Shown here: one piece after another, positions 1-13,604 of the stretch
Position numbering within the stretch: the first letter of the stretch is position 1
Layout of the letters: each line of letters opens with the position of its first letter
Position numbers and translations under genes: made by a program
The notes under the pieces: generated by a model
The model's input: only the letters and a program-made list of their open reading frames with translations
What the model was told of the DNA's origin: nothing
Database searches by the model: none
Source: Tomocerus qinae
Taxonomy: Eukaryota > Arthropoda > Collembola > Entomobryomorpha > Tomoceridae
Length of the DNA: 64,000 bases
Assembly: GCA_020055645.1 (NCBI GenBank)
Contig: JAECZT010000008.1
Coordinates: 806,001 to 870,000 of the forward strand
Reading direction: 5' to 3'

Positions 1-690
1 GTTTAAAAAATTATTAAAACTGTTGAATGTTGTTTCTAAGCCTTTTCGCTCGTACTAGTATTAAATCATGAATTTCAACTCTTGAAAATTATTTTTTAAA
101 CTTTTTGCCTCGTACAAGTTAAAAAAATAATTAAAACTGTAAATGTTATTTGTAGGCTTTTTGGCTCTTAAAAGTATTAAATCATGAATTTCAACTCTTG
201 AAAATTATTTTTTAAACTTTTTGGCTCGTACAAGTATTAAATCATGAATTTCAACTTTTGAAAATTATTTTTTAATTTTTTTGGCTCGTACAAGTATTAA
301 ATCATGAATTTCAACTCTTGAAAATTATTTTTTAAACTTTTTGGCTCGTACAAGTATTAAATCATGAATTTCAACTCTTGAAAATTATTTTTTAAACTTT
401 TTGCCTCGTACAAGTTTAAAAAATAATTAAAACTGTTGAATACTATTTTTAAGCCTTTTGGCTCGTACAATTATTAAATCTTGAATTTCAACTCTTGAAA
501 ATTATTTTTTAAGCTTTTTGCCTCGTACAAGTTTAAAAAATAGTTAAAACTGTTGAATGTTATTTTTAAGCTTTTTGGCTCGTATAAGCATTAAATCCTG
601 AATTTGAACTGTTGAAAACTTTTTTTTAAGCCTTTTGGCCCATACAAGTATTAAGTCATGAATATCAATTCTTGAAAATTATTTTCAAGC
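1..690 (-). repeat. Copy of 4951-5640 at offset 4950
   Basis: The first roughly 690 bp match 4951-5640 almost base for base at a constant offset of 4950. Private variants are shared: the box GGCTCTTAAAAG (163 and 5113), a TTTTAATTTTTTTGG tail, and the rare CTGTTGAAAACTTTT followed by GGCCCATAC, which I noticed only in these two places. Homology weakens after an indel near 680. This shows a duplicated HOR segment about 5 kb apart whose left part lies outside the window. Confidence 0.85.
228..287 (-). repeat. Representative A monomer, left array (60 bp)
   Basis: One full monomer starting at GTACAAG and followed by another at exactly 60 bp. In order it has the box half GTACAAG, the segment TATTAAATCATGAATTTC, a dyad around TTTCAA-CTC-TTGAAA in the consensus, the A/T tract ATTATTTTTTAA, and the closing box TTTGGCTC. 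This copy carries CTTTTG for CTCTTG (breaking the dyad spacer) and a T-rich tail. The consensus has about 14 G/C in 60. No transcript or product is implied. Confidence 0.95.
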
Positions 691-1148
691 TTTTTGCCTT
701 GTACAAGTATTAAATCATGAATTTCAACTCTTGAAAATTATTTTTTAAACTTTTTGCCTCGTACAAGTTAAAAAAATAATTAAAACTGTAAATGTTATTT
801 TTTAAACTTTTTGGCTCGTACAAGTATTAAATCATGAATTTCAACTCTTGAAAATTATTTTTTAAACTTTTTGCCTCGTACAAGTTTAAAAAATAATTAA
901 AACTGTTGAATACTATTTTTAAGCCTTTTGGCTCGTAGATGTATTAAATCTTGAATTTCAACTCTTGAAAATTATTTTTTAAGCTTTTTGCCTCGTACAA
1001 GTTTAAAAAATAATTAAAACTGTTAAATGTTATTTTTAAGCTTATTGGCTCGTATAAGCATTAAATCCTGAATTTCAACTCTTGAAAATTATTTTTTAAG
1101 TTTTTTGCCTCGTACAAGTTTAAAAAATTATTAAAACTGTTGAATGTT

Positions 1149-2562
1149 GTTTCTAAGCGTTTTCGCTCGTACTAGTATTAAATCATGAATTTCAACTCTT
1201 GAAAATTATTTTTTAAACTTTTTGGCTCGTACAAGTATTTAATCATGAATTTCAACTCTTGAAAATTATTTTTTAAACTTTTTGGCTCGTACAAGTATTA
1301 AATCATGAATTTCAACTCTTGAAAATTATTTTTTAAACTTTTTGCCCCGTACAAGTTAAAAAAATAATTAAAACTGTAAATGTTATTTGTAGGCTTTTTG
1401 GCTCGTACAAGTATTCAATCATGAATTTCAACTCTTGAAAATTATTTTTTAAACTTTTTGGCTCGTACAAGTATTAAATCATGAATTTCAATTCTTGAAA
1501 ATTATTTTTTAAACTTTTTGGCTCGTACAAGTATTAAATCATGAATTTCAACTCTTGAAAATTATTTTTTAAACTTTTTGCCTCGTACAAGTTTAAAAAA
1601 TAATTAAAACTGTTGAATACTATTTTTAAGCCTTTTGGCTCGTACATGTATTAAATCTTGAATTTCAACTCTTGAAAATTATTTTTTAAGCTTTTTGCCT
1701 CGTACAAGTTTAAAAAATAATTAAAACTGTTGAATGTTATTTTTAAGCTTTTTGGCTCGTATAAGCATTAAATCCTGAATTTCAACTCTTGAAATATATT
1801 TTTTAAGCTTTTTGGCTCGTACAAGTATTAAGTCATGAATATCAATTCTTGAAAATTATTTTTTAAGCTTTTTGCCTTGTACAAGTATTAAATCATGAAT
1901 TTCAACTCTTGAAAATTATTTTTTAAACTTTTTGCCTCGTACAAGTTAAAAAAATAATTAAAACTGTAAATGTTATTTGTAGGCTTTTTGGCTCGTACAA
2001 GTATTAAATCATGAATTTCAACTCTTGAAAATTATTTTTTAAACTTTTTGGCTCGTACAAGTATTAAATCATGAATTTCAACTCTTGAAAATTATTTTTT
2101 AAACTTTTTGCCTCGTACAAGTTTAAAAAATAATTAAAACTGTTGAATACTATTTTTAAGCCTTTTGGCTCGTAGATGTATTAAATCTTGAATTTCAACT
2201 CTTGAAAATTATTTTTTAAACTTTTTGGCTCGTACAAGTATTAAATCATGAATTTCAACTCTTGAAAATTATTTTTTAAACTTTTTGCCTCGTACAAGTT
2301 TAAAAAATAATTAAAACTGTTGAATACTATTTTTAAGCCTTTTGGCTCGTAGATGTATTAAATCTTGAATTTCAACTCTTGAAAATTATTTTTTAAGCTT
2401 TTTGCCTCGTACAAGTTTAAAAAATAATTAAAACTGTTAAATGTTATTTTTAAGCTTATTGGCTCGTATAAGCATTAAATCCTGAATTTCAACTCTTGAA
2501 AATTATTTTTTAAGCTTTTTGCCTCGTACAAGTTTAAAAAATTATTAAAACTGTTGAATGTT
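1149..2562 (-). repeat. 1414-bp higher-order repeat, copy 1
   Basis: The unit is delimited by the variant GTTTCTAAGCGTTTTCGCTC (1149, then 2563). Internal landmarks recur at the same offset of 1414, for example GCCCCGTACAAG at 1344 and 2758 and the tail TATTTAATCATG. The unit holds about two dozen monomers of both types. Confidence 0.85.
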
Positions 2563-3919
2563 GTTTCTAAGCGTTTTCGCTCGTACTAGTATTAAATCAT
2601 GAATTTCAACTCTTGAAAATTATTTTTTAAACTTTTTGGCTCGTACAAGTATTTAATCATGAATTTCAACTCTTGAAAATTATTTTTTAAACTTTTTGGC
2701 TCGTACAAGTATTAAATCATGAATTTCAACTCTTGAAAATTATTTTTTAAACTTTTTGCCCCGTACAAGTTAAAAAAATAATTAAAACTGTAAATGTTAT
2801 TTGTAGGCTTTATGGTTCGTACAAGTATTCAATCATGAATTTCAACTCTTGAAAATTATTTTTTAAACTTTTTGGCTCGTACAAGTATTAAATCATGAAT
2901 TTCAATTCTTGAAAATTATTTTTTAAACTTTTTGGCTCGTACAAGTATTAAATCATGAATTTCAACTCTTGAAAATTATTTTTTAAACTTTTTGCCTCGT
3001 ACAAGTTTAAAAAATAATTAAAACTGTTGAATACTATTTTTAAGCCTTTTGGCTCGTACATGTATTAAATCTTGAATTTCAACTCTTGAAAATTATTTTT
3101 TAAGCTTTTTGCCTCGTACAAGTTTAAAAAATAATTAAAACTGTTGAATGTTATTTTTAAGCTTTTTGGCTCGTATAAGCATTAAATCCTGAATTTCAAC
3201 TCTTGAAATATATTTTTTAAGCTTTTTGGCTCGTACAAGTATTAAGTCATGAATATCAATTCTTGAAAATTATTTTTTAAGCTTTTTGCCTTGTACAAGT
3301 ATTAAATCATGAATTTCAACTCTTGAAAATTATTTTTTAAACTTTTTGCCTCGTACAAGTTAAAAAAATAATTAAAACTGTAAATGTTATTTGTAGGCTT
3401 TTTGGCTCGTACAAGTATTAAATCATGAATTTCAACTCTTGAAAATTATTTTTTAAACTTTTTGGCTCGTACAAGTATTAAATCATGAATTTCAACTCTT
3501 GAAAATTATTTTTTAAACTTTTTGGCTCGTACAAGTATTAAATCATGAATTTCAACTCTTGAAAATTATTTTTTAAACTTTTTGGCTCGTACAAGTATTA
3601 AATCATGAATTTCAACTCTTGAAAATTATTTTTTAAACTTTTTGCCTCGTACAAGTTTAAAAAATAATTAAAACTGTTGAATACTATTTTTAAGCCTTTT
3701 GGCTCGTAGATGTATTAAATCTTGAATTTCAACTCTTGAAAATTATTTTTTAAGCTTTTTGCCTCGTACAAGTTTAAAAAATAATTAAAACTGTTAAATG
3801 TTATTTTTAAGCTTATTGGCTCGTATAAGCATTAAATCCTGAATTTCAACTCTTGAAAATTATTTTTTAAGCTTTTTGCCTCGTACAAGTTTAAAAAATT
3901 ATTAAAACTGTTGAATGTT
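2563..3919 (-). repeat. 1357-bp higher-order repeat, copy 2
   Basis: Second copy of the unit that starts with GTTTCTAAGCG. It follows copy 1 directly and is 57 bp shorter overall after gain and loss of whole monomers, including a run of four consecutive A monomers near 3410-3650. A third related segment starts at 3920, but there the GCCCCGT landmark is replaced by GCCTCGT (4115). Confidence 0.82.
3649..3705 (-). repeat. Representative B monomer, left array (57 bp)
   Basis: The monomer starts GTACAAGTTTAAAAAATAAT and continues with AAAACTGTTGAATACTATTT and the box TTTTGGCTC. It aligns to the A monomer through the box and the core (AATTAAAACTGTTGAAT against AATTTCAACTCTTGAAAAT), so the two look like diverged copies of one ancestor. 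B lacks the TTTCAA/TTGAAA dyad. The preceding box is GCCTC, the form that normally precedes B. Confidence 0.93.
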
Positions 3920-4872
3920 GTTTCTAAGCGTTTTCGCTCGTACTAGTATTAAATCATGAATTTCAACTCTTGAAAATTATTTTTTAAACTTTTTGGCTCG
4001 TACAAGTATTTAATCATGAATTTCAACTCTTGAAAATTATTTTTTAAACTTTTTGGCTCGTACAAGTATTAAATCATGAATTTCAACTCTTGAAAATTAT
4101 TTTTTAAACTTTTTGCCTCGTACAAGTTTAAAAAATAATTAAAACTGTAAATGTTATTTGTAGGCTTTTTGGCTCGTACAAGTATTCAATCATGAATTTC
4201 AACTCTTGAAAATTATTTTTTAAACTTTTTGGCTCGTACAAGTATTAAATCATGAATTTCAATTCTTGAAAATTATTTTTTAAACTTTTTGGCTCGTACA
4301 AGTATTAAATCATGAATTTCAACTCTTGAAAATTATTTTTTAAACTTTTTGCCTCGTACAAGTTTAAAAAATAATTAAAACTGTTGAATACTATTTTTTA
4401 AGCCTTTTGGCTCGTACATGTATTAAATCTTGAATTTCAACTCTTGAAAATTATTTTTTAAGCTTTTTGCCTCGTACAAGTTTAAAAAATAATTAAAACT
4501 GTTGAATGTTATTTTTAAGCTTTTTGGCTCGTATAAGCATTAAATCCTGAATTTCAACTCTTGAAATATATTTTTTAAGCTTTTTGGCTCGTACAAGTAT
4601 TAAACTATGAATTTCAACTCTTGAAAATTATTTTTTAAACTTTTTGGCTCGTAAAAGTATTAAATCATGAATTTCAACTCTTGAAAATTATTTTTTAAAC
4701 TTTTTGCCTCGTACAAGTTTAAAAAATAATTAAAACTGTTGAATACTATTTTTAAGCCTTTTGGCTCGTAGATGTATTAAATCTTGAATTTCAACTCTTG
4801 AAAATTATTTTTTAAGCTATTTGCCTCGTACAAGTTTAAAAAATAATTAAAACTGTTAAATGTTATTTTTAA

Positions 4873-7110
4873 GCTTACTGGCTCGTATAAGCATTAAATC
4901 CTGAATTTTAACTCTTGAAAATTATTTTTTAAGCTTTTTGCCTCATACAAGTTTAAAAAATTATTAAAACTGTTGAATGTTGTTTCTAAGCCTTTTCGCT
5001 CGTACTAGTATTAAATCATGAATTTCAACTCTTGAAAATTATTTTTTAAACTTTTTGCCTCGTACAAGTTAAAAAAATAATTAAAACTGTAAATGTTATT
5101 TGTAGGCTTTTTGGCTCTTAAAAGTATTAAATCATGAATTTCAACTCTTGAAAATTATTTTTTAAACTTTTTGGCTCGTACAAGTATTAAATCATGAATT
5201 TCAACTTTTGAAAATTATTTTTTAATTTTTTTGGCTCGTACAAGTATTAAATCATGAATTTCAACTCTTGAAAATTATTTTTTAAACTTTTTGGCTCGTA
5301 CAAGTATTAAATCATGAATTTCAACTCTTGAAAATTATTTTTTAAACTTTTTGCCTCGTACAAGTTTAAAAAATAATTAAAACTGTTGAATACTATTTTT
5401 AAGCCTTTTGGCTCGTACAATTATTAAATCTTGAATTTCAACTCTTGAAAATTATTTTTTAAGCTTTTTGCCTCGTACAAGTTTAAAAAATAATTAAAAC
5501 TGTTGAATGTTATTTTTAAGCTTTTTGGCTCGTATAAGCATTAAATCCTGAATTTCAACTGTTGAAAACTTTTTTTTAAGCCTTTTGGCCCATACAAGTA
5601 TTAAGTCATGAATATCAATTCTTGAAAATTATTTTTTAAGCTTTTTGCCTTGTACAAGTATTAAATCATGAATTTCAACTCTTGAAAATTATTTTTTAAA
5701 CTTTTTGCCTCGTACAAGTTAAAAAAATAATTAAAACTGTAAATGTTATTTGTAGGCTTTTTGGCTCGTACAAGTATTAAATCATGAATTTCAACTCTTG
5801 AAAATTATTTTTTAAACTTTTTGGCTCGTACAAGTATTAAATCATGAATTTCAACTCTTGAAAATTATTTTTTAAACTTTTTGGCTCGTACAAGTATTAA
5901 ATCATGAATTTCAACTCTTGAAAATTATTTTTTAAACTTTTTGCCTCGTACAAGTTTAAAAAATAATTAAAACTGTTGAATACTATTTTTAAGCCTTTTG
6001 GCTCGTAGATGTATTAAATCTTGAATTTCAACTCTTGAAAATTATTTTTTAAGCTTTTTGCCTCGTACAAGTTTAAAAAATAATTAAAACTGTTAAATGT
6101 TATTTTTAAGCTAATTGGCTCGTATAAGCATTAAATCCTGAATTTCAACTCTTGAAAATTATTTTTTAAGCTTTTTGCCTCGTACAAGTTTAAAAAATTA
6201 TTAAAACTGTTGAATGTTGTTTCTAAGCGTTTTCGCTCGTACTAGTATTAAATCATGAATTTCAACTCTTGAAAATTATTTTTTAAACTTTTTGGCTCGT
6301 ACAAGTATTTAATCATGAATTTCAACTCTTGAAAATTATTTTTTAAACTTTTTGGCTCGTACAAGTATTAAATCATGAATTTCAACTCTTGAAAATTATT
6401 TTTTAAACTTTTGGCCCCGTACAAGTTAAAAAAATAATTAAAACTGTAAATGTTATTTGTAGGCTTTTTGGCTCGTACAAGTATTCAATCATGAATTTCA
6501 ACTCTTGAAAATTATTTTTTAAACTTTTTGGCTCGTACAAGTATTAAATCATGAATTTCAATTCTTGAAAATTATTTTTTAAATTTTTTGCCTCGTACAA
6601 GTTTAAAAAATAATTAAAACTGTTGAATACTATTTTTAAGCCTTTTGGCTCGTACATGTATTAAATCTTGAATTTCAACTCTTGAAAATTATTTTTTAAG
6701 CTTTTTGCCTCGTACAAGTTTAAAAAATAATTAAAACTGTTGAATGTTATTTTTAAGCTTTTTGGCTCGTATAAGCATTAAATCCTGAATTTCAACTCTT
6801 GAAATATATTTTTTAAGCTTTTTGGCTCGTACAAGTATTAAACTATGAATTTCAACTCTTGAAAATTATTTTTTAAACTTTTTGGCTCGTAAAAGTATTA
6901 AATCATGAATTTCAACTCTTGAAAATTATTTTTTAAACTTTTTGCCTCGTACAAGTTTAAAAAATAATTAAAACTGTTGAATACTATTTTTAAGCCTTTT
7001 GGCTCGTAGATGTATTAAATCTTGAATTTCAACTCTTGAAAATTATTTTTTAAGCTATTTGCCTCGTACAAGTTTAAAAAATAATTAAAACTGTTAAATG
7101 TTATTTTTAA
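4873..7110 (-). repeat. Large HOR unit U1 (2238 bp)
   Basis: Bounded by the B variant GCTTACTGGCTCG at 4873 and 7111. It contains the GTTTCTAAGCC and GGCTCTTAAAAG markers near its start, a GCTAATTGG variant in the middle (about 6111), and one TAAACTATGAA A-variant (6840) near its end. It is the shortest of a series of units that share order but differ in length. Confidence 0.8.
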
Positions 7111-8958
7111 GCTTACTGGCTCGTATAAGCATTAAATCCTGAATTTTAACTCTTGAAAATTATTTTTTAAGCTTTTTGCCTCATACAAGTTTAAAAAATT
7201 ATTAAAACTGTTGAATGTTGTTTCTAAGCCTTTTCGCTCGTACTAGTATTAAATCATGAATTTCAACTCTTGAAAATTATTTTTTAAACTTTTTGCCTCG
7301 TACAAGTTAAAAAAATAATTAAAACTGTAAATGTTATTTGTAGGCTTTTTGGCTCTTAAAAGTATTAAATCATGAATTTCAACTCTTGAAAATTATTTTT
7401 TAAACTTTTTGGCTCGTACAAGTATTAAATCATGAATTTCAACTTTTGAAAATTATTTTTTAATTTTTTTGGCTCGTACAAGTATTAAATCATGAATTTC
7501 AACTCTTGAAAATTATTTTTTAAACTTTTTGGCTCGTACAAGTATTAAATCATGAATTTCAACTCTTGAAAATTATTTTTTAAACTTTTTGCCTCGTACA
7601 AGTTTAAAAAATAATTAAAACTGTTGAATACTATTTTTAAGCCTTTTGGCTCGTACAATTATTAAATCTTGAATTTCAACTCTTGAAAATTATTTTTTAA
7701 GCTTTTTGCCTCGTACAAGTTTAAAAAATAATTAAAACTGTTGAATGTTATTTTTAAGCTTTTTGGCTCGTATAAGCATTAAATCCTGAATTTCAACTCT
7801 TGAAATATATTTTTTAAGCTTTTTGGCTCGTACAAGTATTAAGTCATGAATATCAATTCTTGAAAATTATTTTTTAAGCTTTTTGCCTTGTACAAGTATT
7901 AAATCATGAATTTCAACTCTTGAAAATTATTTTTTAAACTTTTTGCCTCGTACAAGTTAAAAATAATTAAAACTGTAAATGTTATTTGTAGGCTTTTTGG
8001 CTCGTTCAAGTATTAAATCATGAATTTCAACTCTTGAAAATTATTTTTTAAACTTTTTGGCTCGTACAAGTATTAAATCATGAATTTCAACTCTTGAAAA
8101 TTATTTTTTAAACTTTTTGGCTCGTACAAGTATTAAATCATGAATTTCAACTCTTGAAAATTATTTTTTAAACTTTTTGCCTCGTACAAGTTTAAAAAAT
8201 AATTAAAACTGTTGAATACTATTTTTAAGCCTTTTGGCTCGTAGATGTATTAAATCTTGAATTTCAACTCTTGAAAATTATTTTTTAAGCTTTTTGCCTC
8301 GTACAAGTTTAAAAAATAATTAAAACTGTTAAATGTTATTTTTAAGCTAATTGGCTCGTATAAGCATTAAATCCTGAATTTCAACTCTTGAAAATTATTT
8401 TTTAAGCTTTTTGCCTTCGACAAGTTTAAAAAATTATTAAAACTGTTGAATGTTGTTTCTAAGCGTTTTCGCTCGTACTAGTATTAAATCATGAATTTCA
8501 ACTCTTGAAAATTATTTTTTAAACTTTTTGGCTCGTACAAGTATTTAATCATGAATTTCAACTCTTGAAAATTATTTTTTAAACTTTTTGGCTCGTACAA
8601 GTATTAAATCATGAATTTCAACTCTTGAAAATTATTTTTTAAACTTTTGGCCCCGTACAAGTTAAAAAAATAATTAAAACTGTAAATGTTATTTGTAGGC
8701 TTTTTGGCTCGTACAAGTATTCAATCATGAATTTCAACTCTTGAAAACTATTTTTTAAACTTTTTGGCTCGTACAAGTATTAAATCATGAATTTCAATTC
8801 TTGAAAATTATTTTTTAAACTTTTTGGCTCGTACAAGTATTAAATCATGAATTTCAACTCTTGAAAATTATTTTTTAAACTTTTTGCCTCGTACAAGTTT
8901 AAAAAATAATTAAAACTGTTGAATACTATTTTTAAGCCTTTTGGCTCGTACAAGTATT

Positions 8959-9487
8959 AAACTATGAATTTCAACTCTTGAAAATTATTTTTTAAACTTT
9001 TTGGCTCGTAAAAGTATTAAATCATGAATTTCAACTCTTGAAAATTATTTTTTAAACTTTTTGCCTCGTACAAGTTTAAAAAATAATTAAAACTGTAAAT
9101 GTTATTTGTAGGATTTTTGGCTCGTACAAGTATTAAATCATGAATTTCAACTCTTGAAAATTATTTTTTAAACTTTTTGCCTCGTACAAGTTAAAAAAAT
9201 AATTAAAACTGTAAATGTTATTTGTAGGCTTTTTGGCTCGTACAAGTATTAAATCATGAATTTCAACTCTTGAAAATTATTTTTTAAACTTTTTGGCTCG
9301 TACAAGTATTAAATCATGAATTTCAACTCTTGAAAATTATTTTTTAAGCTTTTTGCCTCGTACAAGTTTAAAAAATAATTAAAACTGTTGAATGTTATTT
9401 TTAAGCTTTTTGGCTCGTATAAGCATTAAATCCTGAATTTCAACTCTTGAAATATATTTTTTAAGCTTTTTGGCTCGTACAAGTATT
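8959..9487 (-). repeat. Nine-monomer HOR (529 bp), first copy in U2
   Basis: Marker-to-marker unit starting at AAACTATGAA. Order is A(ctatg) A(gtaaaag) b A b A A B A(cctg). The second b is the 56-bp form with AAAACTGTAAATG, giving 529 bp instead of 528. Confidence 0.88.
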
Positions 9488-10015
9488 AAACTATGAATTT
9501 CAACTCTTGAAAATTATTTTTTAAACTTTTTGGCTCGTAAAAGTATTAAATCATGAATTTCAACTCTTGAAAATTATTTTTTAAACTTTTTGCCTCGTAC
9601 AAGTTTAAAAAATAATTAAAACTGTAAATGTTATTTGTAGGATTTTTGGCTCGTACAAGTATTAAATCATGAATTTCAACTCTTGAAAATTATTTTTTAA
9701 ACTTTTTGCCTCGTACAAGTTAAAAAAATAATTAAATTGTAAATGTTATTTGTAGGCTTTTTGGCTCGTACAAGTATTAAATCATGAATTTCAACTCTTG
9801 AAAATTATTTTTTAAACTTTTTGGCTCGTACAAGTATTAAATCATGAATTTCAACTCTTGAAAATTATTTTTTAAGCTTTTTGCCTCGTACAAGTTTAAA
9901 AAATAATTAAAACTGTTGAATGTTATTTTTAAGCTTTTTGGCTCGTATAAGCATTAAATCCTGAAATTCAACTCTTGAAATATATTTTTTAAGCTTTTTG
10001 GCTCGTACAAGTATT
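9488..10015 (-). repeat. Nine-monomer HOR (528 bp), second copy in U2
   Basis: Monomer lengths add up exactly: 60+60+56+60+55+60+60+57+60 = 528, order A A b A b A A B A. It differs from the preceding copy by a one-base-shorter second b (AAATTGTAAATG) and by CCTGAAATTC for CCTGAATTTC in the last A. Later copies inherit both changes, so this is the version that spread. Confidence 0.9.
9597..9652 (-). repeat. Representative short b monomer (56 bp), left-array specific
   Basis: This B-related variant has core AACTGTAAATGTTATTTGTAGG instead of CTGTTGAATGTTATTTTTAAG, and is 56 bp long; a 55-bp form carries AAATTGTAAATG. It is very frequent in the left array and I saw only one partial equivalent on the right, near 38826. 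Being 55-56 bp, it breaks the three-base phase that the 57- and 60-bp monomers keep. Confidence 0.9.
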
Positions 10016-12135
10016 AAACTATGAATTTCAACTCTTGAAAATTATTTTTTAAACTTTTTGGCTCGTAAAAGTATTAAATCATGAATTTCAACTCTTGAAA
10101 ATTATTTTTTAAACTTTTTGCCTCGTACAAGTTTAAAAAATAATTAAAACTGTTGAATACTATTTTTAAGCCTTTTGGCTCGTAGATGTATTAAATCTTG
10201 AATTTCAACTCTTGAAAATTATTTTTTAAGCTATTTGCCTCGTACAAGTTTAAAAAATAATTAAAACTGTTAAATGTTATTTTTAAGCTTACTGGCTCGT
10301 ATAAGCATTAAATCCTGAATTTTAACTCTTGAAAATTATTTTTTAAGCTTTTTGCCTCATACAAGTTTAAAAAATTATTAAAACTGTTGAATGTTGTTTC
10401 TAAGCCTTTTCGCTCGTACTAGTATTAAATCATGAATTTCAACTCTTGAAAATTATTTTTTAAACTTTTTGCCTCGTACAAGTTAAAAAAATAATTAAAA
10501 CTGTAAATGTTATTTGTAGGCTTTTTGGCTCTTAAAAGTATTAAATCATGAATTTCAACTCTTGAAAATTATTTTTTAAACTTTTTGGCTCGTACAAGTA
10601 TTAAATCATGAATTTCAACTTTTGAAAATTATTTTTTAATTTTTTTGGCTCGTACAAGTATTAAATCATGAATTTCAACTCTTGAAAATTATTTTTAAAC
10701 TTTTTGGCTCGTACAAGTATTTAATCATGAATTTTAACTCTTGAAAATTATTTTTTAAACTTTTTGCCTCGTACAAGTTTAAAAAATAATTAAAACTGTT
10801 GAATATTATTTTTAAGCCTTTTGGCTCGTACAATTATTAAATCTTGAATTTCAACTCTTGAAAATTATTTTTTAAGCTTTTTGCCTCGTACAAGTTTAAA
10901 AAATAATTAAAACTGTTGAATGTTATTTTTAAGCTTTTTGGCTCGTATAAGCATTAAATCCTGAATTTCAACTCTTGAAATATATTTTTTAAGCTTTTTG
11001 GCTCGTACAAGTATTAAGTCATGAATATCAATTCTTGAAAATTATTTTTTAAGCTTTTTGCCTTGTACAAGTATTAAATCATGAATTTCAACTCTTGAAA
11101 ATTATTTTTTAAACTTTTTGCCTCGTACAAGTTAAAAAAATAATTAAAACTGTAAATGTTATTTGTAGGCTTTTTGGCTCGTTCAAGTATTAAATCATGA
11201 ATTTCAACTCTTGAAAATTATTTTTTAAACTTTTTGGCTCGTACAAGTATTAAATCATGAATTTCAACTCTTGAAAATTATTTTTTAAACTTTTTGGCTC
11301 GTACAAGTATTAAATCATGAATTTCAACTCTTGAAAATTATTTTTTAAACTTTTTGCCTCGTACAAGTTTAAAAAATAATTAAAACTGTTGAATACTATT
11401 TTTAAGCCTTTTGGCTCGTAGATGTATTAAATCTTGAATTTCAACTCTTGAAAATTATTTTTTAAGCTTTTTGCCTCGTACAAGTTTAAAAAATAATTAA
11501 AACTGTTAAATGTTATTTTTAAGCTAATTGGCTCGTATAAGCATTAAATCCTGAATTTCAACTCTTGAAAATTATTTTTTAAGCTTTTTGCCTCGTACAA
11601 GTTTAAAAAATTATTAAAACTGTTGAATGTTGTTTCTAAGCGTTTTCGCTCGTACAAGTATTAAATCATGAATTTCAACTCTTGAAAATTATTTTTTAAA
11701 CTTTTTGGCTCGTACAAGTATTTAATCATGAATTTCAACTCTTGAAAATTATTTTTTAAACTTTTTGGCTCGTACAAGTATTAAATCATGAATTTCAACT
11801 CTTGAAAATTATTTTTTAAACTTTTGGCCCCGTACAAGTTAAAATAATAATTAAAACTGTAAATGTTATTTGTAGGCTTTTTGGCTCGTACAAGTATTCA
11901 ATCATGAATTTCAACTCTTGAAAATTATTTTTTAAACTTTTTGGCTCGTACAAGTATTAAATCATGAATTTCAATTCTTGAAAATTATTTTTTAAACTTT
12001 TTGGCTCGTACAAGTATTAAATCATGAATTTCAACTCTTGAAAATTATTTTTTAAACTTTTTGCCTCGTACAAGTTTAAAAAATAATTAAAACTGTTGAA
12101 TACTATTTTTAAGCCTTTTGGCTCGTACAAGTATT

Positions 12136-12663
12136 AAACTATGAATTTCAACTCTTGAAAATTATTTTTTAAACTTTTTGGCTCGTAAAAGTATTAAATC
12201 ATGAATTTCAACTCTTGAAAATTATTTTTTAAACTTTTTGCCTCGTACAAGTTTAAAAAATAATTAAAACTGTAAATGTTATTTGTAGGATTTTTGGCTC
12301 GTACAAGTATTAAATCATGAATTTCAACTCTTGAAAATTATGTTTTAAACTTTTTGCCTCGTACAAGTTAAAAAAATAATTAAATTGTAAATGTTATTTG
12401 TAGGCTTTTTGGCTCGTACAAGTATTAAATCATGAATTTCAACTCTTGAAAATTATTTTTTAAACTTTTTGGCTCGTACAAGTATTAAATCATGAATTTC
12501 AACTCTTGAAAATTATTTTTTAAGCTTTTTGCCTCGTACAAGTTTAAAAAATAATTAAAACTGTTGAATGTTATTTTTAAGCTTTTTGGCTCGTATAAGC
12601 ATTAAATCCTGAAATTCAACTCTTGAAATATATTTTTTAAGCTTTTTGGCTCGTACAAGTATT
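12136..12663 (-). repeat. Nine-monomer HOR (528 bp), U3
   Basis: Same nine-monomer order with the AAATTGTAAATG b monomer and the CCTGAAATTC terminal A. One extra change is ATTATGTTTTAAAC near 12339. Confidence 0.87.
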
Positions 12664-13604
12664 AAACTATGAATTTCAACTCTTGAAAATTATTTTTTAA
12701 ACTTTTTGGCTCGTAAAAGTATTAAATCATGAATTTCAACTCTTGAAAATTATTTTTTAAACTTTTTGCCTCGTACAAGTTTAAAAAATAATTAAAACTG
12801 TAAATGTTATTTGTAGGATTTTTGGCTCGTACAAGTATTAAATCATGAATTTCAACTCTTGAAAATTATTTTTTAAACTTTTTGCCTCGTACAAGTTAAA
12901 AAAATAATTAAAACTGTAAATGTTATTTGTAGGCTTTTTGGCTCGTACAAGTATTAAATCATGAATTTCAACTCTTGAAAATTATTTTTTAAACTTTTTG
13001 GCTCGTACAAGTATTAAATCATGAATTTCAACTCTTGAAAATTATTTTTTAAACTTTTTGCCTCGTACAAGTATTAAATCATGAATTTCAACTCTTGAAA
13101 ATTATTTTTTAAACTTTTTGCCTCGTACAAGTTTAAAAAATAATTAAAACTGTAAATGTAATTTGTAGGCTTTTTGTCTCGTACAAGTATTAAATCATGA
13201 ATTTCAACTCTTGAAAATTATTTTTTAAACTTTTTGGCTCGTACAAGTATTAAATCATGAATTTCAACTCTTGAAAATTATTTTTTAAACTTTTGGCCCC
13301 GTACAAGTTAAAAAAATAATTAAAACTGTAAATGTTATTTGTAGGCTTTTTGGCTCGTACAAGTATTCAATCATGAATTTCAACTCTTGAAAATTATTTT
13401 TTAAACTTTTTGGCTCGTACAAGTATTAAATCATGAATTTCAATTCTTGAAAATTATTTTTTAAACTTTTTGGCTCGTACAAGTATTAAATCATGAATTT
13501 CAACTCTTGAAAATTATTTTTTAAACTTTTTGCCTCGTACAAGTTTAAAAAATAATTAAAACTGTTGAATACTATTTTTAAGCCTTTTGGCTCGTACAAG
13601 TATT

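Larger units (their letters stand above)
7111..10286 (-). repeat. Large HOR unit U2 (3176 bp)
   Basis: Bounded by GCTTACTGGCTCG at 7111 and 10287. Its first part is collinear with U1. The 938-bp excess lies in the later part, where the TAAACTATGAA marker occurs three times (8959, 9488, 10016) at about 528-bp spacing, not once. This is consistent with growth by insertion and tandem copying of a nine-monomer block. Confidence 0.8.
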
